Shown here: positions 1-7,324 of the stretch, piece after piece | Position numbering within the stretch: position 1 is the stretch's first letter | How the letters are laid out: the number at the start of each line of letters is the position of its first letter | Assembly (NCBI GenBank): GCA_902569975.1 | Contig: CACFWD010000001.1 | Coordinates: 93,961-157,960, forward strand | Direction: 5' to 3' | Source of the DNA: an uncultured Pelagibacteraceae bacterium | GTDB lineage: Bacteria > Pseudomonadota > Alphaproteobacteria > Pelagibacterales > Pelagibacteraceae | DNA: 64,000 nt | Translations under genes and position numbers: made by a program | The notes under the pieces: generated by a model | Seen by the model: the letters and a program-made list of their open reading frames with translations, nothing else | Told to the model about the DNA's origin: nothing | Database searches by the model: none

Positions 1-17
1 AAAAAATATGTTTCCAT
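1..17 (-). CDS. 5' end of a TPP-riboswitch-controlled gene (partial)
   Basis: An ATG on the minus strand at 17-15 opens a frame that leaves the window after five codons (METYF). It lies a few bases after the end of the TPP riboswitch, with an AAAGGGA purine run about 5 nt upstream that could serve as ribosome binding site. Such genes are thiamine or HMP uptake or synthesis genes; in SAR11 a sodium:solute symporter (thiV) is the known example. With five codons visible the identity is inference from the riboswitch only. Confidence 0.5.
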
Positions 18-19
18 TT

Positions 20-92
20 AATCCCTTTCTGAATTACCGGACAGGTTCATAGGGTTTAATCTCAGTCTGTTAAGACACCCCTAATTTTAATA
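20..92 (-). promoter_or_regulatory. TPP (THI-box) riboswitch
   Basis: Read on the minus strand the segment shows the conserved TPP aptamer blocks in order: GGGGTGTC (81-74), CTGAGATTA (64-56), AACCCTATGAACCTG (55-41), a short P5 turn, GGTAAT (37-32) and GAAAGGGA (28-21). CTGAGA and the GAACCTG/GGTAAT pair are the pyrimidine- and pyrophosphate-sensing hallmarks of the family. It ends just before the start codon at 17, so thiamine pyrophosphate binding probably blocks translation initiation. P3 is minimal and there is no obvious terminator stem. Confidence 0.9.
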
Positions 93-122
93 TAATCTAT
101 TTATTATTTAATTAAAGTAAAA

Positions 123-305
123 TTATCTTTTCAAGCAATTGTTTATGAGTATGGCCATTAAGATCCAAATTATAAATACTTCACCATTAGTAAATGTATA
201 ATCCGCTCCAGCAAATCCAGCAACGATATTTAATCCATAAATAATGATTGTAGAAACGACCAAACTTATTAACAAATCTTTTAATGCACATAAATACTTC
301 ATCAA
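123..305 (-). CDS. Small two-helix membrane protein
   Basis: A 60-residue ORF starting MMKYLCALKDLL. Two hydrophobic stretches (about residues 9-32 and 41-56) separated by a short polar loop predict a two-helix inner-membrane protein. No family is recognised. It stands alone between the TPP riboswitch and the gene-poor region to its right; there is no Shine-Dalgarno site, but a TATAAAAT-like box lies about 10 nt upstream of the start. A small orphan ORF in AT-rich DNA can be spurious, so confidence is moderate. Confidence 0.5.
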   Translation of the reverse strand: MMKYLCALKDLLISLVVSTIIIYGLNIVAGFAGADYTFTNGEVFIIWILMAILINNCLKR

Positions 306-418
306 AAAATTTTATACACTTTGATGGTTTATGTAAACTTGAATTAAAAAAAAATTTGAATTTTACTCTAGTATAAAGGGAAGATAATTTAGTTGTCGAG
401 AATCTACTAAAGCACTAG

Positions 419-473
419 GTTGTATTCAAGAAATATATTTCTTTTTAACTTAAATAAATAAATTGAATACAAC
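419..473. repeat. 11-bp inverted repeat (large stem-loop)
   Basis: GTTGTATTCAA at 419-429 is exactly complementary to TTGAATACAAC at 463-473. The 33-nt interior begins with the 14-nt palindrome AGAAATATATTTCT (429-442). An 11-bp perfect stem is well above background even in AT-rich DNA. There is no T-tract directly after either arm, so it is not a simple terminator. It could be the 5' domain of an RNA or a protein-binding site. Confidence 0.55.
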
Positions 474-514
474 TAAGCTTAAGTTTAGGTTGATTACTGA
501 AGGAGGTTATTTAT

Positions 515-541
515 ATGATTCTAAAGCCACCTGACACTTAG
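515..541 (+). CDS. Possible 8-residue leader peptide MILKPPDT
   Basis: ATG at 515 is preceded by a consensus AAGGAGG (500-506) with 8-nt spacing, unusually strong for this genome, and opens an 8-codon ORF ending in TAG at 541. The peptide contains Pro-Pro-Asp just before the stop; PPD is a documented strong EF-P-dependent stalling motif. The coding bases also form half of a small stem (525-529 with 542-546). No co-directional gene follows within 590 bp, so a classical attenuation role is unclear. That it is translated is inference. Confidence 0.35.
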   Translation: MILKPPDT

Positions 542-578
542 CTGGCTAAAAATATATTTCAAAAACAATTAAAACTTA

Positions 579-594
579 AAATCCGTTTGGATTT
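579..594 (-). terminator. Possible terminator downstream of the cytochrome c' gene
   Basis: AAATCC-GTTT-GGATTT forms a 6-bp hairpin. Read on the minus strand it is followed by TTAAGTTTTAATTGTTTTT, a broken T-tract. It lies about 85 nt after the stop of the minus-strand cytochrome gene. The stem is short, so this is a weak call. Confidence 0.35.
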
Positions 595-613
595 GAATGC
601 CAAAGAGGCAAAA

Positions 614-659
614 TGAGAGGAGCTCTTTTGGTGAAAGAGCTGAAAGAGCGAACCTCTCA
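614..659. ncRNA. Nested stem-loop of unknown function
   Basis: TGAGAGG (614-620) pairs with CCTCTCA (653-659), enclosing a perfect 8-bp hairpin AGCTCTTT-TGGTG-AAAGAGCT (621-641) and an unpaired purine strand GAAAGAGCGAA. It is the most stable structure in the region. The decamer GAGGAGCTCT inside it (617-626) recurs at 684-693 in the last codons of the neighbouring cytochrome gene. It could be the 3' UTR of that gene or part of a plus-strand RNA; strand is not decided. Confidence 0.45.
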
Positions 660-678
660 CAAAAGTTCTTTAAAAAAA

Positions 679-1140
679 TTAATGAGGAGCTCTATACTTA
701 CTGTGACAAGCCTTGCAATTAGCCCACATAAATTTTTGTAATGTGCCTCTTATGTCATCTGAATCTTCAATAATTCTAGTTAACTCAATCATATCTGTTG
801 AGGCTTTAGTCATTAAATTATTAAAATTTTCTTTATCTTCCCAAATTATTGGCAATGCCTCTGTTTTAAAACCCTCTTGTGTATTTTCAGGAAAATAATC
901 AATTAAAATTTTATAATTTTCACTCATTTCAAGCATTAAGCTTTTAGCTTTTTCAAAATCTCCTTTAGACGCAACTGCTTGTACTCTTTTAGCAGTGCTG
1001 TAGTTTTTACTAAATAATGCTTTTCTTCCTTTAATAATTTCCTCAACTGAAAGTTCTGAGCTAGCAGGAAATGAAAAGGTCAAAATAACTAATGTAAAGA
1101 AAACATATATTAAAGTATTAATAGTATATTTAATTAGCAT
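679..1140 (-). CDS. Cytochrome c'/c556 family protein (class II c-type)
   Basis: A 153-residue periplasmic haem protein. An N-terminal signal peptide (about residues 1-28) is followed by a mostly helical body and a C-terminal haem-binding CKACH at 142-146, the arrangement of class II four-helix-bundle cytochromes c'. In six-coordinate c556 members a Met sits near the start of helix 1; here the equivalent stretch reads GRKALF, so a five-coordinate c' type is possible. Likely role is electron transfer or binding of a gaseous ligand. It is divergent from, and directly abuts, a cytochrome b561 gene, a frequent partner of c' proteins. Confidence 0.85.
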   Translation of the reverse strand: MLIKYTINTLIYVFFTLVILTFSFPASSELSVEEIIKGRKALFSKNYSTAKRVQAVASKGDFEKAKSLMLEMSENYKILIDYFPENTQEGFKTEALPIIWEDKENFNNLMTKASTDMIELTRIIEDSDDIRGTLQKFMWANCKACHSKYRAPH

Positions 1141-1668
1141 ATGAGATTAAAAAATAGCTTAACAGAATATGGATTCATTTCCAAAATATTTCATTGGTTA
1201 AGTGCCGCAGTTCTTTTTACTCAAATTCCACTTGGTTTTTATCTAGTAGATTTAGATTTTAGTGAAAAACGATTTTTTATTGAAAATGTTCATGTAACTA
1301 TTGGTTTGGGTATTTTTTATCTAACAATATTAAGATTAATTTATAAACTTTTTAATCCTACACCAGCTTTAGGAAATAGTGTTTTTATTGGACAACGAGT
1401 TATAGCAAAATTAAATCATATACTTTTATATTTATCAATTTTAGTAATTACTATTTCTGGTGCACTAAAAAAATTATTTAATGGAGAAATGCTTGATTTA
1501 TTTTTCTTTGATTTAGAAATAAAAGATAACTTTGATTTAGCTGAACTTTTTTATGAGATTCACATATATGGAAATTATACTCTAATAGCCTTAATTCTAT
1601 TACATATATCTGCAGTCATAATTCACAAAATTTTATTTAAGGAAAATTTACTTAGAAGAATTTTATAA
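1141..1668 (+). CDS. Cytochrome b561 family membrane protein
   Basis: A 175-residue four-helix di-haem membrane protein of the bacterial YceJ/b561 type. The N-terminal EYGFISKIFHWLSA motif carries the first haem histidine; further histidines lie in NVHVTIG (helix 2), LNHILLY (helix 3) and the HIYGNY...LLHISAVIIH segment (helix 4). It probably passes electrons between the quinone pool and a periplasmic partner, most plausibly the cytochrome c' encoded back to back. The start ATG at 1141 immediately follows the start codon of the opposing gene (1140), leaving no intergenic base. Its 3' end overlaps the convergent methyltransferase by 6 nt. Confidence 0.85.
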   Translation: MRLKNSLTEYGFISKIFHWLSAAVLFTQIPLGFYLVDLDFSEKRFFIENVHVTIGLGIFYLTILRLIYKLFNPTPALGNSVFIGQRVIAKLNHILLYLSILVITISGALKKLFNGEMLDLFFFDLEIKDNFDLAELFYEIHIYGNYTLIALILLHISAVIIHKILFKENLLRRIL

Positions 1669-2373
1669 GATTAAACAAATTAATTTATCTTTAAACATCA
1701 TATTTTTTTTATATTTGAGATTTATTTCTTTCAATCCTTCTAAAATCTCTTTGTTTGTAAAAGTTAATAAAGTAGATATGTATCTATTTTTTATCATATT
1801 TAAGTATTTTTTTTTTGTTATTTTAACTTTATAAAAAAATTTTTTTTTAATTACCATGGTGTTTGATTTAATAATTAAATTGAATATCTTTTTATCTCTT
1901 ATTAGAGATTTAGCTAATTTATTTTTCATTAGCTTGAAAGTAGGTATTTCATTTTTATTGATGTCCAGTGAAAATATAAATATTTTTCCACTAGAAGTTA
2001 AATTTTTTTTTGATAAATGTAAAATCTTTTTTATTTCGCTTAATTGAAATAAATGAATTGTTTGTTTGATAATTATTAAATCGAATTTCTTTTTGTTATT
2101 TAGAAAAAAATTTAATGCATTAATCTTTTTAAATTTTATTCTTTTATCTTTATCTTTGTGATTAATTAAATCTATGCCTAAAGGTTTATTTGTAAGTTTT
2201 AGTTTAGAGCTTAAACTGCCTAAAATTTTTCCACGACCACATCCAATATCTAAAATTTCAGAATTAGAGTCTAAGTTGGTATTCTTTACTAAAAATGAAT
2301 TAAATTTTTTTATGTAATCCTTAGATGACAACCACGTTTTATTGTCCCAATTTTTAATGACAGTTGATGCCAT
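1663..2373 (-). CDS. Class I SAM-dependent methyltransferase
   Basis: A 236-residue Rossmann methyltransferase. Motif I LDIGCGRGKIL is at about 41-51, an acidic motif II (GIDLINH) follows, and FDLIIIKQTIHLF is the motif IV region. The C-terminal half is very Lys/Phe/Ile rich, in line with local base composition. The substrate cannot be read from sequence. It overlaps the 3' end of the DUF4396 gene by 20 nt, implying co-transcription and translational coupling, and its own 3' end overlaps the convergent b561 gene. Confidence 0.7.
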   Translation of the reverse strand: MASTVIKNWDNKTWLSSKDYIKKFNSFLVKNTNLDSNSEILDIGCGRGKILGSLSSKLKLTNKPLGIDLINHKDKDKRIKFKKINALNFFLNNKKKFDLIIIKQTIHLFQLSEIKKILHLSKKNLTSSGKIFIFSLDINKNEIPTFKLMKNKLAKSLIRDKKIFNLIIKSNTMVIKKKFFYKVKITKKKYLNMIKNRYISTLLTFTNKEILEGLKEINLKYKKNMMFKDKLICLIL

Positions 2374-2791
2374 ATTTCTTTAATCTCCAATAATTGTAAG
2401 GCCAAGGAGTTAAAAAACCTACTATTAACATTATTGGTATCACCCACCAAGTTAGTATAGCACCACCAGTTAGAACATAGTCAGTAAAATTCATCATTAC
2501 TTCCATACTAATCATAGAGATCAAACTCATACCTAAAGCGGTCTTTATCGCGTTAACAAAATTTATTTTTTGTATCATCAAAATTATAGTTTCTAAAATA
2601 ATACTTGTAATTAAACCATTTATTATTGCTAAAATCATTATCCCTAAAACAGGAAAAGGAATTTCAGTTACTTGAAAATATAATATTGTTCCAAAATCTC
2701 CAATTGCACAACCAAATACACACCAAGCAGTATTTTTTGCACTTCTTTTCCACGTATGTTTGCATGACCAATTAAATGTATCTGCTATCAT
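2354..2791 (-). CDS. DUF4396 domain membrane protein
   Basis: A 145-residue membrane protein. The N-terminal HTWKRSAKNTAWCVFGCAIGDFGT stretch (in two conserved blocks, CKHTWKRSAKNT and CAIGDFGT) is the signature of DUF4396, followed by three to four hydrophobic helices and a short basic tail. Function is unknown; conserved Cys and His residues near the N-terminus hint at metal or haem contact, which is speculation. First gene of a two-gene unit with the methyltransferase. Confidence 0.75.
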   Translation of the reverse strand: MIADTFNWSCKHTWKRSAKNTAWCVFGCAIGDFGTILYFQVTEIPFPVLGIMILAIINGLITSIILETIILMIQKINFVNAIKTALGMSLISMISMEVMMNFTDYVLTGGAILTWWVIPIMLIVGFLTPWPYNYWRLKKYGINCH

Positions 2792-2856
2792 AATTACTTA
2801 CTCATTTTAAATAGATATTTGATTTATATTAACAAGTACATGTGTTAATTTAAGCA

Positions 2857-3537
2857 ATGATCTTTAAACAACTGTTTGATACTAAATCATCAACTTATAC
2901 TTATATCATTGCATCTGCTAAAGGCCGAGAGGCCATGATAATTGATCCTGTTATAGAAAATGTAGTCGAATATATAAAATTATTAAAAGAATTAGATCTT
3001 AAATTAGTAAAAGTAATAGATACACATATTCATGCAGATCATGTAACAGGTGCATCTAAACTAAAAGATATAACTAAATGCTCTACTATTATGGGTGATC
3101 ATACTCCGGCTGAGACTGTAGAAATTAAAGTTAAGGATGATGAATATATAAATTTAGATAATTTAAAAATCAGAGCTATGTACACGCCTGGACATACTTC
3201 AGATAGTTATAGTTTCTTAATGAATAATTATTTGTTTTCTGGGGATACATTGTTGATAAATGGGACTGGAAGAACTGATTTTCAAAATGGTAACTCAAAA
3301 GATGCTTACAACTCAATTTTTAATAAACTTTTAAAATTACCTGATGAAACATTGCTCTACCCAGCTCATGATTATAAAGGTGAAAAAGTAAGTACAATTG
3401 GAAAAGAAAAAAAATATAATCCAAGATTACAAGTTAAAAGTGTTGATGAATACATAGAAATAATGAATAATTTAGATCTTCGAAAGCCAGTATCAATAGA
3501 AGAAAATATTTCTAAAAATTTAAAATTAGGTGCCTGA
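2857..3537 (+). CDS. Metallo-beta-lactamase-fold persulfide dioxygenase / glyoxalase II-like hydrolase
   Basis: A 226-residue MBL-fold enzyme. Metal ligands are visible as THIHADHVTGA (His57, His59, Asp61, His62), TPGHT (His113), SGDTL (Asp130) and YPAHDY (His171). The SGDTLLINGTGRTDFQ block is typical of ETHE1-like persulfide dioxygenases rather than true glyoxalase II, so oxidation of glutathione persulfide to sulfite is the favoured role. There is no fused rhodanese domain. It is divergent from DUF4396 and overlaps the 3' end of moaE by 12 nt tail to tail. Confidence 0.75.
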   Translation: MIFKQLFDTKSSTYTYIIASAKGREAMIIDPVIENVVEYIKLLKELDLKLVKVIDTHIHADHVTGASKLKDITKCSTIMGDHTPAETVEIKVKDDEYINLDNLKIRAMYTPGHTSDSYSFLMNNYLFSGDTLLINGTGRTDFQNGNSKDAYNSIFNKLLKLPDETLLYPAHDYKGEKVSTIGKEKKYNPRLQVKSVDEYIEIMNNLDLRKPVSIEENISKNLKLGA

Positions 3538-3972
3538 AATAGGATTTCCTTTTAACCATTCGCTGTCTTCTTTTTCATAATGCTCTTTTTTCCAAATTGG
3601 AGATCTCTTTTTAATTTCTTCAATTATATATCTTGAAAGTACATATGCTTGATCTCGATGCTTACCAGCAACTGCAATTAATATACTTACATCACCTAGA
3701 TTAAGATATCCCTTCGCGTGCTCAATAAATACAGCTTTATCTTTAATATCTAGTTTTTGATCTGCTTCTTTATAAATTTCTTTAAAGCTTTTAATTACCA
3801 TCTCGTCATGACTATCATACGTAATTCCAGTAACTGTTTTGTTATCATTGCTATTTCTAACGGTGCCTAAAAAATAAATTGATGCTCCAAACTTAGAGTC
3901 TTTAATAAACTTTTCAGCATTTGAGATAAGGATTTTATCTTTTTTAGAGTCTACTATCTTTGTATGAAGCAT
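3526..3972 (-). CDS. moaE: Molybdopterin synthase catalytic subunit MoaE
   Basis: A 148-residue protein that inserts the dithiolene sulfurs into cyclic pyranopterin monophosphate with MoaD as sulfur donor. Recognisable parts are GASIYFLGTVRN (29-40), GKHRDQAY (103-110) and KKRSPIWKKEHYE (121-133), which holds the catalytic lysines. It shares one base with the end of moaD, so it is translationally coupled as last gene of the moa operon. Confidence 0.93.
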   Translation of the reverse strand: MLHTKIVDSKKDKILISNAEKFIKDSKFGASIYFLGTVRNSNDNKTVTGITYDSHDEMVIKSFKEIYKEADQKLDIKDKAVFIEHAKGYLNLGDVSILIAVAGKHRDQAYVLSRYIIEEIKKRSPIWKKEHYEKEDSEWLKGNPISGT

Positions 3973-4241
3973 TAACCTCCTCCGATGGGGGGTATGATAC
4001 CAATTTTTTGATCTTTTGTGATTTTATAATTGTCGCTTATTATCTCATTATTTTCAGAACAAAAAGCTGAAGATTTTACAACTTTAATAAAACCCTCATT
4101 ACCATTAAAATTTTCTTTTAAATATTTTATAATTTCATTTTTTAAATCATTTACTGATGCTTTTTCTTGAACTTCAAGTTCTAAGTAGTCTTTGTTACTA
4201 AAATCTCTACTAGCTCCAAATAATTCTAATTTAATTTTCAT
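3972..4241 (-). CDS. moaD: Molybdopterin synthase sulfur carrier MoaD
   Basis: An 89-residue ubiquitin-like protein ending in PPIGGG; the C-terminal Gly-Gly is thiocarboxylated and donates sulfur in the MoaE reaction. The N-terminal KIKLELFGASRD and central ELEVQEKASVNDLKNEI fit the beta-grasp fold. Its ATG overlaps the thioesterase stop by 4 nt and its stop touches moaE, placing it inside a tightly coupled operon. Confidence 0.9.
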   Translation of the reverse strand: MKIKLELFGASRDFSNKDYLELEVQEKASVNDLKNEIIKYLKENFNGNEGFIKVVKSSAFCSENNEIISDNYKITKDQKIGIIPPIGGG

Positions 4242-4708
4242 TTCTTTAATTTAGACGAGAATTTCAAATTCTCACTATTAAATTGTGATTTATTTTTATT
4301 TATAAAATCATCCATAATCTTTACTTTTTCTTCCTCAAATTCTGAAACCTTTCTTTCATTAAGATCTACATATAAAGCTAGAATTTCAATTGTAGAAGCT
4401 ATGAATTTTTTTTCTTTATGTATCATTTCCATTTTGTATTGAAGTCGTTTTTTATCATGATCAAAATAAATACAATTTATATCCACTTCATCATTCAGTT
4501 GAAGCTCCTGATTATAAGTTATATGAGACTCTACAATCATTGTGCTTTTTTTTGTTGTTTTTGCCGAGTGTTCACCCATTTTAAAAATATTATTTAGCGT
4601 ATCGGCACCATATTTATCAAACATTAATAGGTAATATGAAACGTTCATATGGTCATTATAATCGATCCAATCTTTAATTACTTTTTGAGTACTTAGATAA
4701 ACGGACAT
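4238..4708 (-). CDS. Hotdog-fold acyl-CoA thioesterase-like protein
   Basis: A 156-residue 4HBT-type hotdog protein. The motif DWIDYNDHMNVSYYLLMFD (12-30) with its Asp-His pair followed by an aromatic stretch matches the thioesterase catalytic loop, most like betainyl-CoA thioesterases of carnitine pathways. A substrate cannot be fixed. It sits between moaC and moaD and overlaps moaD by 4 nt; no link between this fold and molybdopterin synthesis is established, so the placement may just be operon sharing. Confidence 0.7.
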   Translation of the reverse strand: MSVYLSTQKVIKDWIDYNDHMNVSYYLLMFDKYGADTLNNIFKMGEHSAKTTKKSTMIVESHITYNQELQLNDEVDINCIYFDHDKKRLQYKMEMIHKEKKFIASTIEILALYVDLNERKVSEFEEEKVKIMDDFINKNKSQFNSENLKFSSKLKK

Positions 4709-4714
4709 GTGGAA

Positions 4715-5260
4715 TTAGAATATATTTTTTAAAAATTCAGGCAACCCATCTGGATTAGTCCACAATCCACTTTTTCCACCTTCTTTAATCAATAGCTTCA
4801 CGTTATCTATTTTTAGATTTGGATTTACTATCTTACTTAAATCATAAATAGTTATTAAAGCAGCATTCACACCCATGATAGCTTCCATTTCTACACCTGT
4901 TTTAGCTACTGCTGAAACTACACAGAAAACTTCTAATGAGCTATCAACCTCATTCATAATAATTTTTGTTGCAGTGTGATCAATTGGAAGTGGGTGACAA
5001 AGTGGAATTAATTCACTTGTTTTTTTTACACCTAGCAATGCTGATACTTCAGCTAAAATTATTGGATCTCCTTTGGGCATTTTTTTATTTTTGATAAGAT
5101 CAAAAACCTCTTTACCTACATAAATTTTTCCTGAGGCTAATGCTCTGCGATATGTCTCTTTTTTAGATGAAACATCAACCATATTAAAAGAGTTTTTTTG
5201 AAATATCTCTTTTGCCCAATCTTGAAGCTCTTTTTGATTTATAATTTTTAGTTTAGTCAT
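4715..5260 (-). CDS. moaC: Cyclic pyranopterin monophosphate synthase MoaC
   Basis: A 181-residue enzyme completing the rearrangement of the MoaA product to cPMP. Family motifs are NMVDVSSK (26-33), LIPLCHPLPIDH (about 84-95), AKTGVEMEA (about 119-127) and the closing EGGKSGLW. It starts on the last base of moaA and continues into the thioesterase after 6 nt. N-terminal extension of about 25 residues relative to the MVDVS block is common in the family. Confidence 0.92.
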   Translation of the reverse strand: MTKLKIINQKELQDWAKEIFQKNSFNMVDVSSKKETYRRALASGKIYVGKEVFDLIKNKKMPKGDPIILAEVSALLGVKKTSELIPLCHPLPIDHTATKIIMNEVDSSLEVFCVVSAVAKTGVEMEAIMGVNAALITIYDLSKIVNPNLKIDNVKLLIKEGGKSGLWTNPDGLPEFLKNIF

Positions 5261-6249
5261 TAACCACCAGTTTTCGATAAATTTTTTGTTAAACCAGTTT
5301 CTCCCAGCTCTAAATAATGAGATTCTTTTTTAAATTTCATTTGGCCAAGTATTAAATCTTGTAATTCTGCAATTTGATCATCTTTTTGTAATAAATGTCT
5401 GATACTTATTCCTGTATTTCCAAATAAACATAATCTTAGATCCCCTCTAGAAGTAATTCTTAATCGATTACAAGATTTGCAAAAATCTTTAGAGTAAGGT
5501 GCAATTATACCGAATTTACCTTTGTAATCTGGATTAATATAATTTATTGATGGTCCTGCATCTTTACCTAGAGTTTGATAAATCCAATTATTCTTATTCA
5601 AGTATTCTTTAAAAATCTTTGACGAAATGTGATATTTTCTAAAATAATCTAAGTTATCACCAGTTTGCATTAATTCTATAAATCTAAAATCTACTTTATT
5701 TATCTTTATAAATTCTCCCCAAGAATTAAAATCTTTTTCAGATGCGTTAATATTATTTAAAAGGACTGCATTTACTTTTATATTTTCAAAATTTAAATCT
5801 TGCAAAATTTGAATTCCTTTTAAAATTTCAGGTAATCTGTCATGACCTGTTATGGATTTAAAAGTCTTTCTATCAAGACTATCAATACTTATATTTATTC
5901 CATTTAAACCACTATCAACTAACATTTGAGCTTTTTTGTCTAAATGATATCCATTTGTAGTTATTGTAACTTTTTTAATTCCAGCATCTTTTAAAATCTT
6001 AATTATTTCAAAAAAATCTTTTCTAACTGTTGGTTCTCCTCCTGTTATTCTTATTTTGCTTACACCTAATTTTGAAAAAACTATTGCTAAACGTCTTATT
6101 TCATCTAAATGAAGAAATTTTCTATTATCACTTTTATCAACTTGATAACCATTAGCTAAACAATAACCGCATTTAAAATTACAAACATCCGTTATTGACA
6201 TTCGAATATATGGAAACTTTCTACCGAAATTATCTTGCAATAAACTCAT
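5260..6249 (-). CDS. moaA: GTP 3',8-cyclase MoaA (radical SAM)
   Basis: A 329-residue radical SAM enzyme making the first molybdopterin intermediate from GTP. The N-terminal cluster motif is CNFKCGYC (Cys23, 27, 30), followed by ITGGEPTVRKDF for SAM binding; a second cluster is formed by CKSCNRLRIT and LCLFG near the C-terminus. The protein ends in Gly-Gly, the conserved tail required in MoaA. First gene of the operon moaA-moaC-thioesterase-moaD-moaE. Confidence 0.95.
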   Translation of the reverse strand: MSLLQDNFGRKFPYIRMSITDVCNFKCGYCLANGYQVDKSDNRKFLHLDEIRRLAIVFSKLGVSKIRITGGEPTVRKDFFEIIKILKDAGIKKVTITTNGYHLDKKAQMLVDSGLNGINISIDSLDRKTFKSITGHDRLPEILKGIQILQDLNFENIKVNAVLLNNINASEKDFNSWGEFIKINKVDFRFIELMQTGDNLDYFRKYHISSKIFKEYLNKNNWIYQTLGKDAGPSINYINPDYKGKFGIIAPYSKDFCKSCNRLRITSRGDLRLCLFGNTGISIRHLLQKDDQIAELQDLILGQMKFKKESHYLELGETGLTKNLSKTGG

Positions 6250-6307
6250 AAGTTTAACTTATAATAAAAAATATTTTAAAGAAACATGTTTTGTTTAGAT
6301 AAAAGAA

Positions 6308-6619
6308 TTAAATAAAAATTAAAAACCAATATACGGCTAAACCTGCAACAATTGTAGCAATAATATTTTTACTTAAGATCCCAATAATTACAGCAATGAT
6401 AGAAGCTAAAATTTTAGGATTATTTTCAAATTGTAAAAATCCCATCTCATCTAAAAAAACTGCTGGAAATATAATTGCTGGAAAAATTGCAGATGGTACA
6501 TAAGACAAAACTTCTCTAACTCTATCGTTAAACATCTCTTTCTTTAACAAAGCGATCATTGAGAATCTTGTGAAAAAAGTAATCAATCCACAATAGATAA
6601 TTAATGCCCAATCATTCAT
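6308..6619 (-). CDS. azlD: AzlD-type branched-chain amino acid exporter subunit
   Basis: A 103-residue membrane protein with three to four hydrophobic helices. ITFFTRFSMIALL near the start and LSYVPSAIFPAIIFPAVF in the middle are characteristic of AzlD. It works with AzlC as a small two-subunit exporter of branched-chain or aromatic amino acids. It overlaps azlC by 8 nt and is the last gene of the iron-transport operon run. Confidence 0.85.
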   Translation of the reverse strand: MNDWALIIYCGLITFFTRFSMIALLKKEMFNDRVREVLSYVPSAIFPAIIFPAVFLDEMGFLQFENNPKILASIIAVIIGILSKNIIATIVAGLAVYWFLIFI

Positions 6620-7307
6620 ATTTTTTAATCATCTTTGTTAAAATCATTGCAACAAATAATCCAACTAATGCCGCTACAATTACATAAGCTTTATAAGGTA
6701 TAAAGTTAAAGCCAAATGTTGCTACTAGTCCCGAAATTATTATAACAACTACATTAACCAGCTTTCTAAAATCATTAACAAGTAGTGCTAAAAAAGTTAA
6801 AGGAACAGCAAAACTCAAACCTAGTTTATCTGGGATAGCTGCACCTAAAATAATTCCTAGAAAAGTAGTACTTTGCCAAACAACCCAGCAAGTAGCACCT
6901 CCTCCAATTAAATGAAAATATTTATTTTTTTCTTTATTCTTTTTTAAATATTCATTTGATCTTGCAAATGCTTGATCAATTAAAAAATATGAAATTATAA
7001 TTTTCCAAGTTAATTTTAGATCAGATAGATGTTCAGATACAACTGCTCCATAAAGTAAATGTCTTGAATTGACAGCACCAACAGAACTAATAATTACTAA
7101 AGACGAAGCGCCACCAGAAAATAACTGTAATAAAACTATTTGAGAAGCACCACCAAAAATTATCAGAGACATCCCCATTGTTTCAAAAGGTGTAAAACCA
7201 ATATCAATGGCAAGTACACCAAATATTAAACCGAATGGGACTACGGGTATCATTAATGGGCTTACATCAATAACACCTTTAAAAAAAACCTTCAGATTAC
7301 TTTTCAT
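6612..7307 (-). CDS. azlC: AzlC-type amino acid exporter subunit
   Basis: A membrane protein of about 231 residues with GVIDVSPLMIPVVPFGLIFG, the conserved AzlC entry motif, followed by GGASQIVLLQL and SRHLLYGA blocks. I place the start at the Met at 7307; an in-frame ATG at 7334 would add nine residues and overlap fbpC by 10 nt. It forms the exporter pair with AzlD. Its position directly behind an iron transporter ATPase suggests shared transcription rather than shared function. Confidence 0.85.
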   Translation of the reverse strand: MKSNLKVFFKGVIDVSPLMIPVVPFGLIFGVLAIDIGFTPFETMGMSLIIFGGASQIVLLQLFSGGASSLVIISSVGAVNSRHLLYGAVVSEHLSDLKLTWKIIISYFLIDQAFARSNEYLKKNKEKNKYFHLIGGGATCWVVWQSTTFLGIILGAAIPDKLGLSFAVPLTFLALLVNDFRKLVNVVVIIISGLVATFGFNFIPYKAYVIVAALVGLFVAMILTKMIKKYE

Positions 7308-7324
7308 ATTTAAAAAATCTTTTA

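Larger units (their letters stand above)
306..678. other. 373-bp gene-poor region with multiple inverted repeats
   Basis: No ORF of normal size is present on either strand. The stretch holds an 11-bp inverted repeat (419-429/463-473), a perfectly placed AAGGAGG before an 8-codon ORF (515-541), a small AGCCA/TGGCT stem (525-546), a 6-bp stem with T-rich flank on the minus strand (579-594), a GCC/GGC mini-stem (599-609) and a nested hairpin (614-659). This density of structure suggests a non-coding RNA or leader. It does not match tRNA, tmRNA, SRP RNA, 6S or RNase P signatures that I know. Confidence 0.5.

Noticed and set aside
500..660. tmRNA, SRP RNA or RNase P RNA in the structured region
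   Set aside because: None of the signature sequences of these RNAs are present, and there is no acceptor-stem or T-loop motif.
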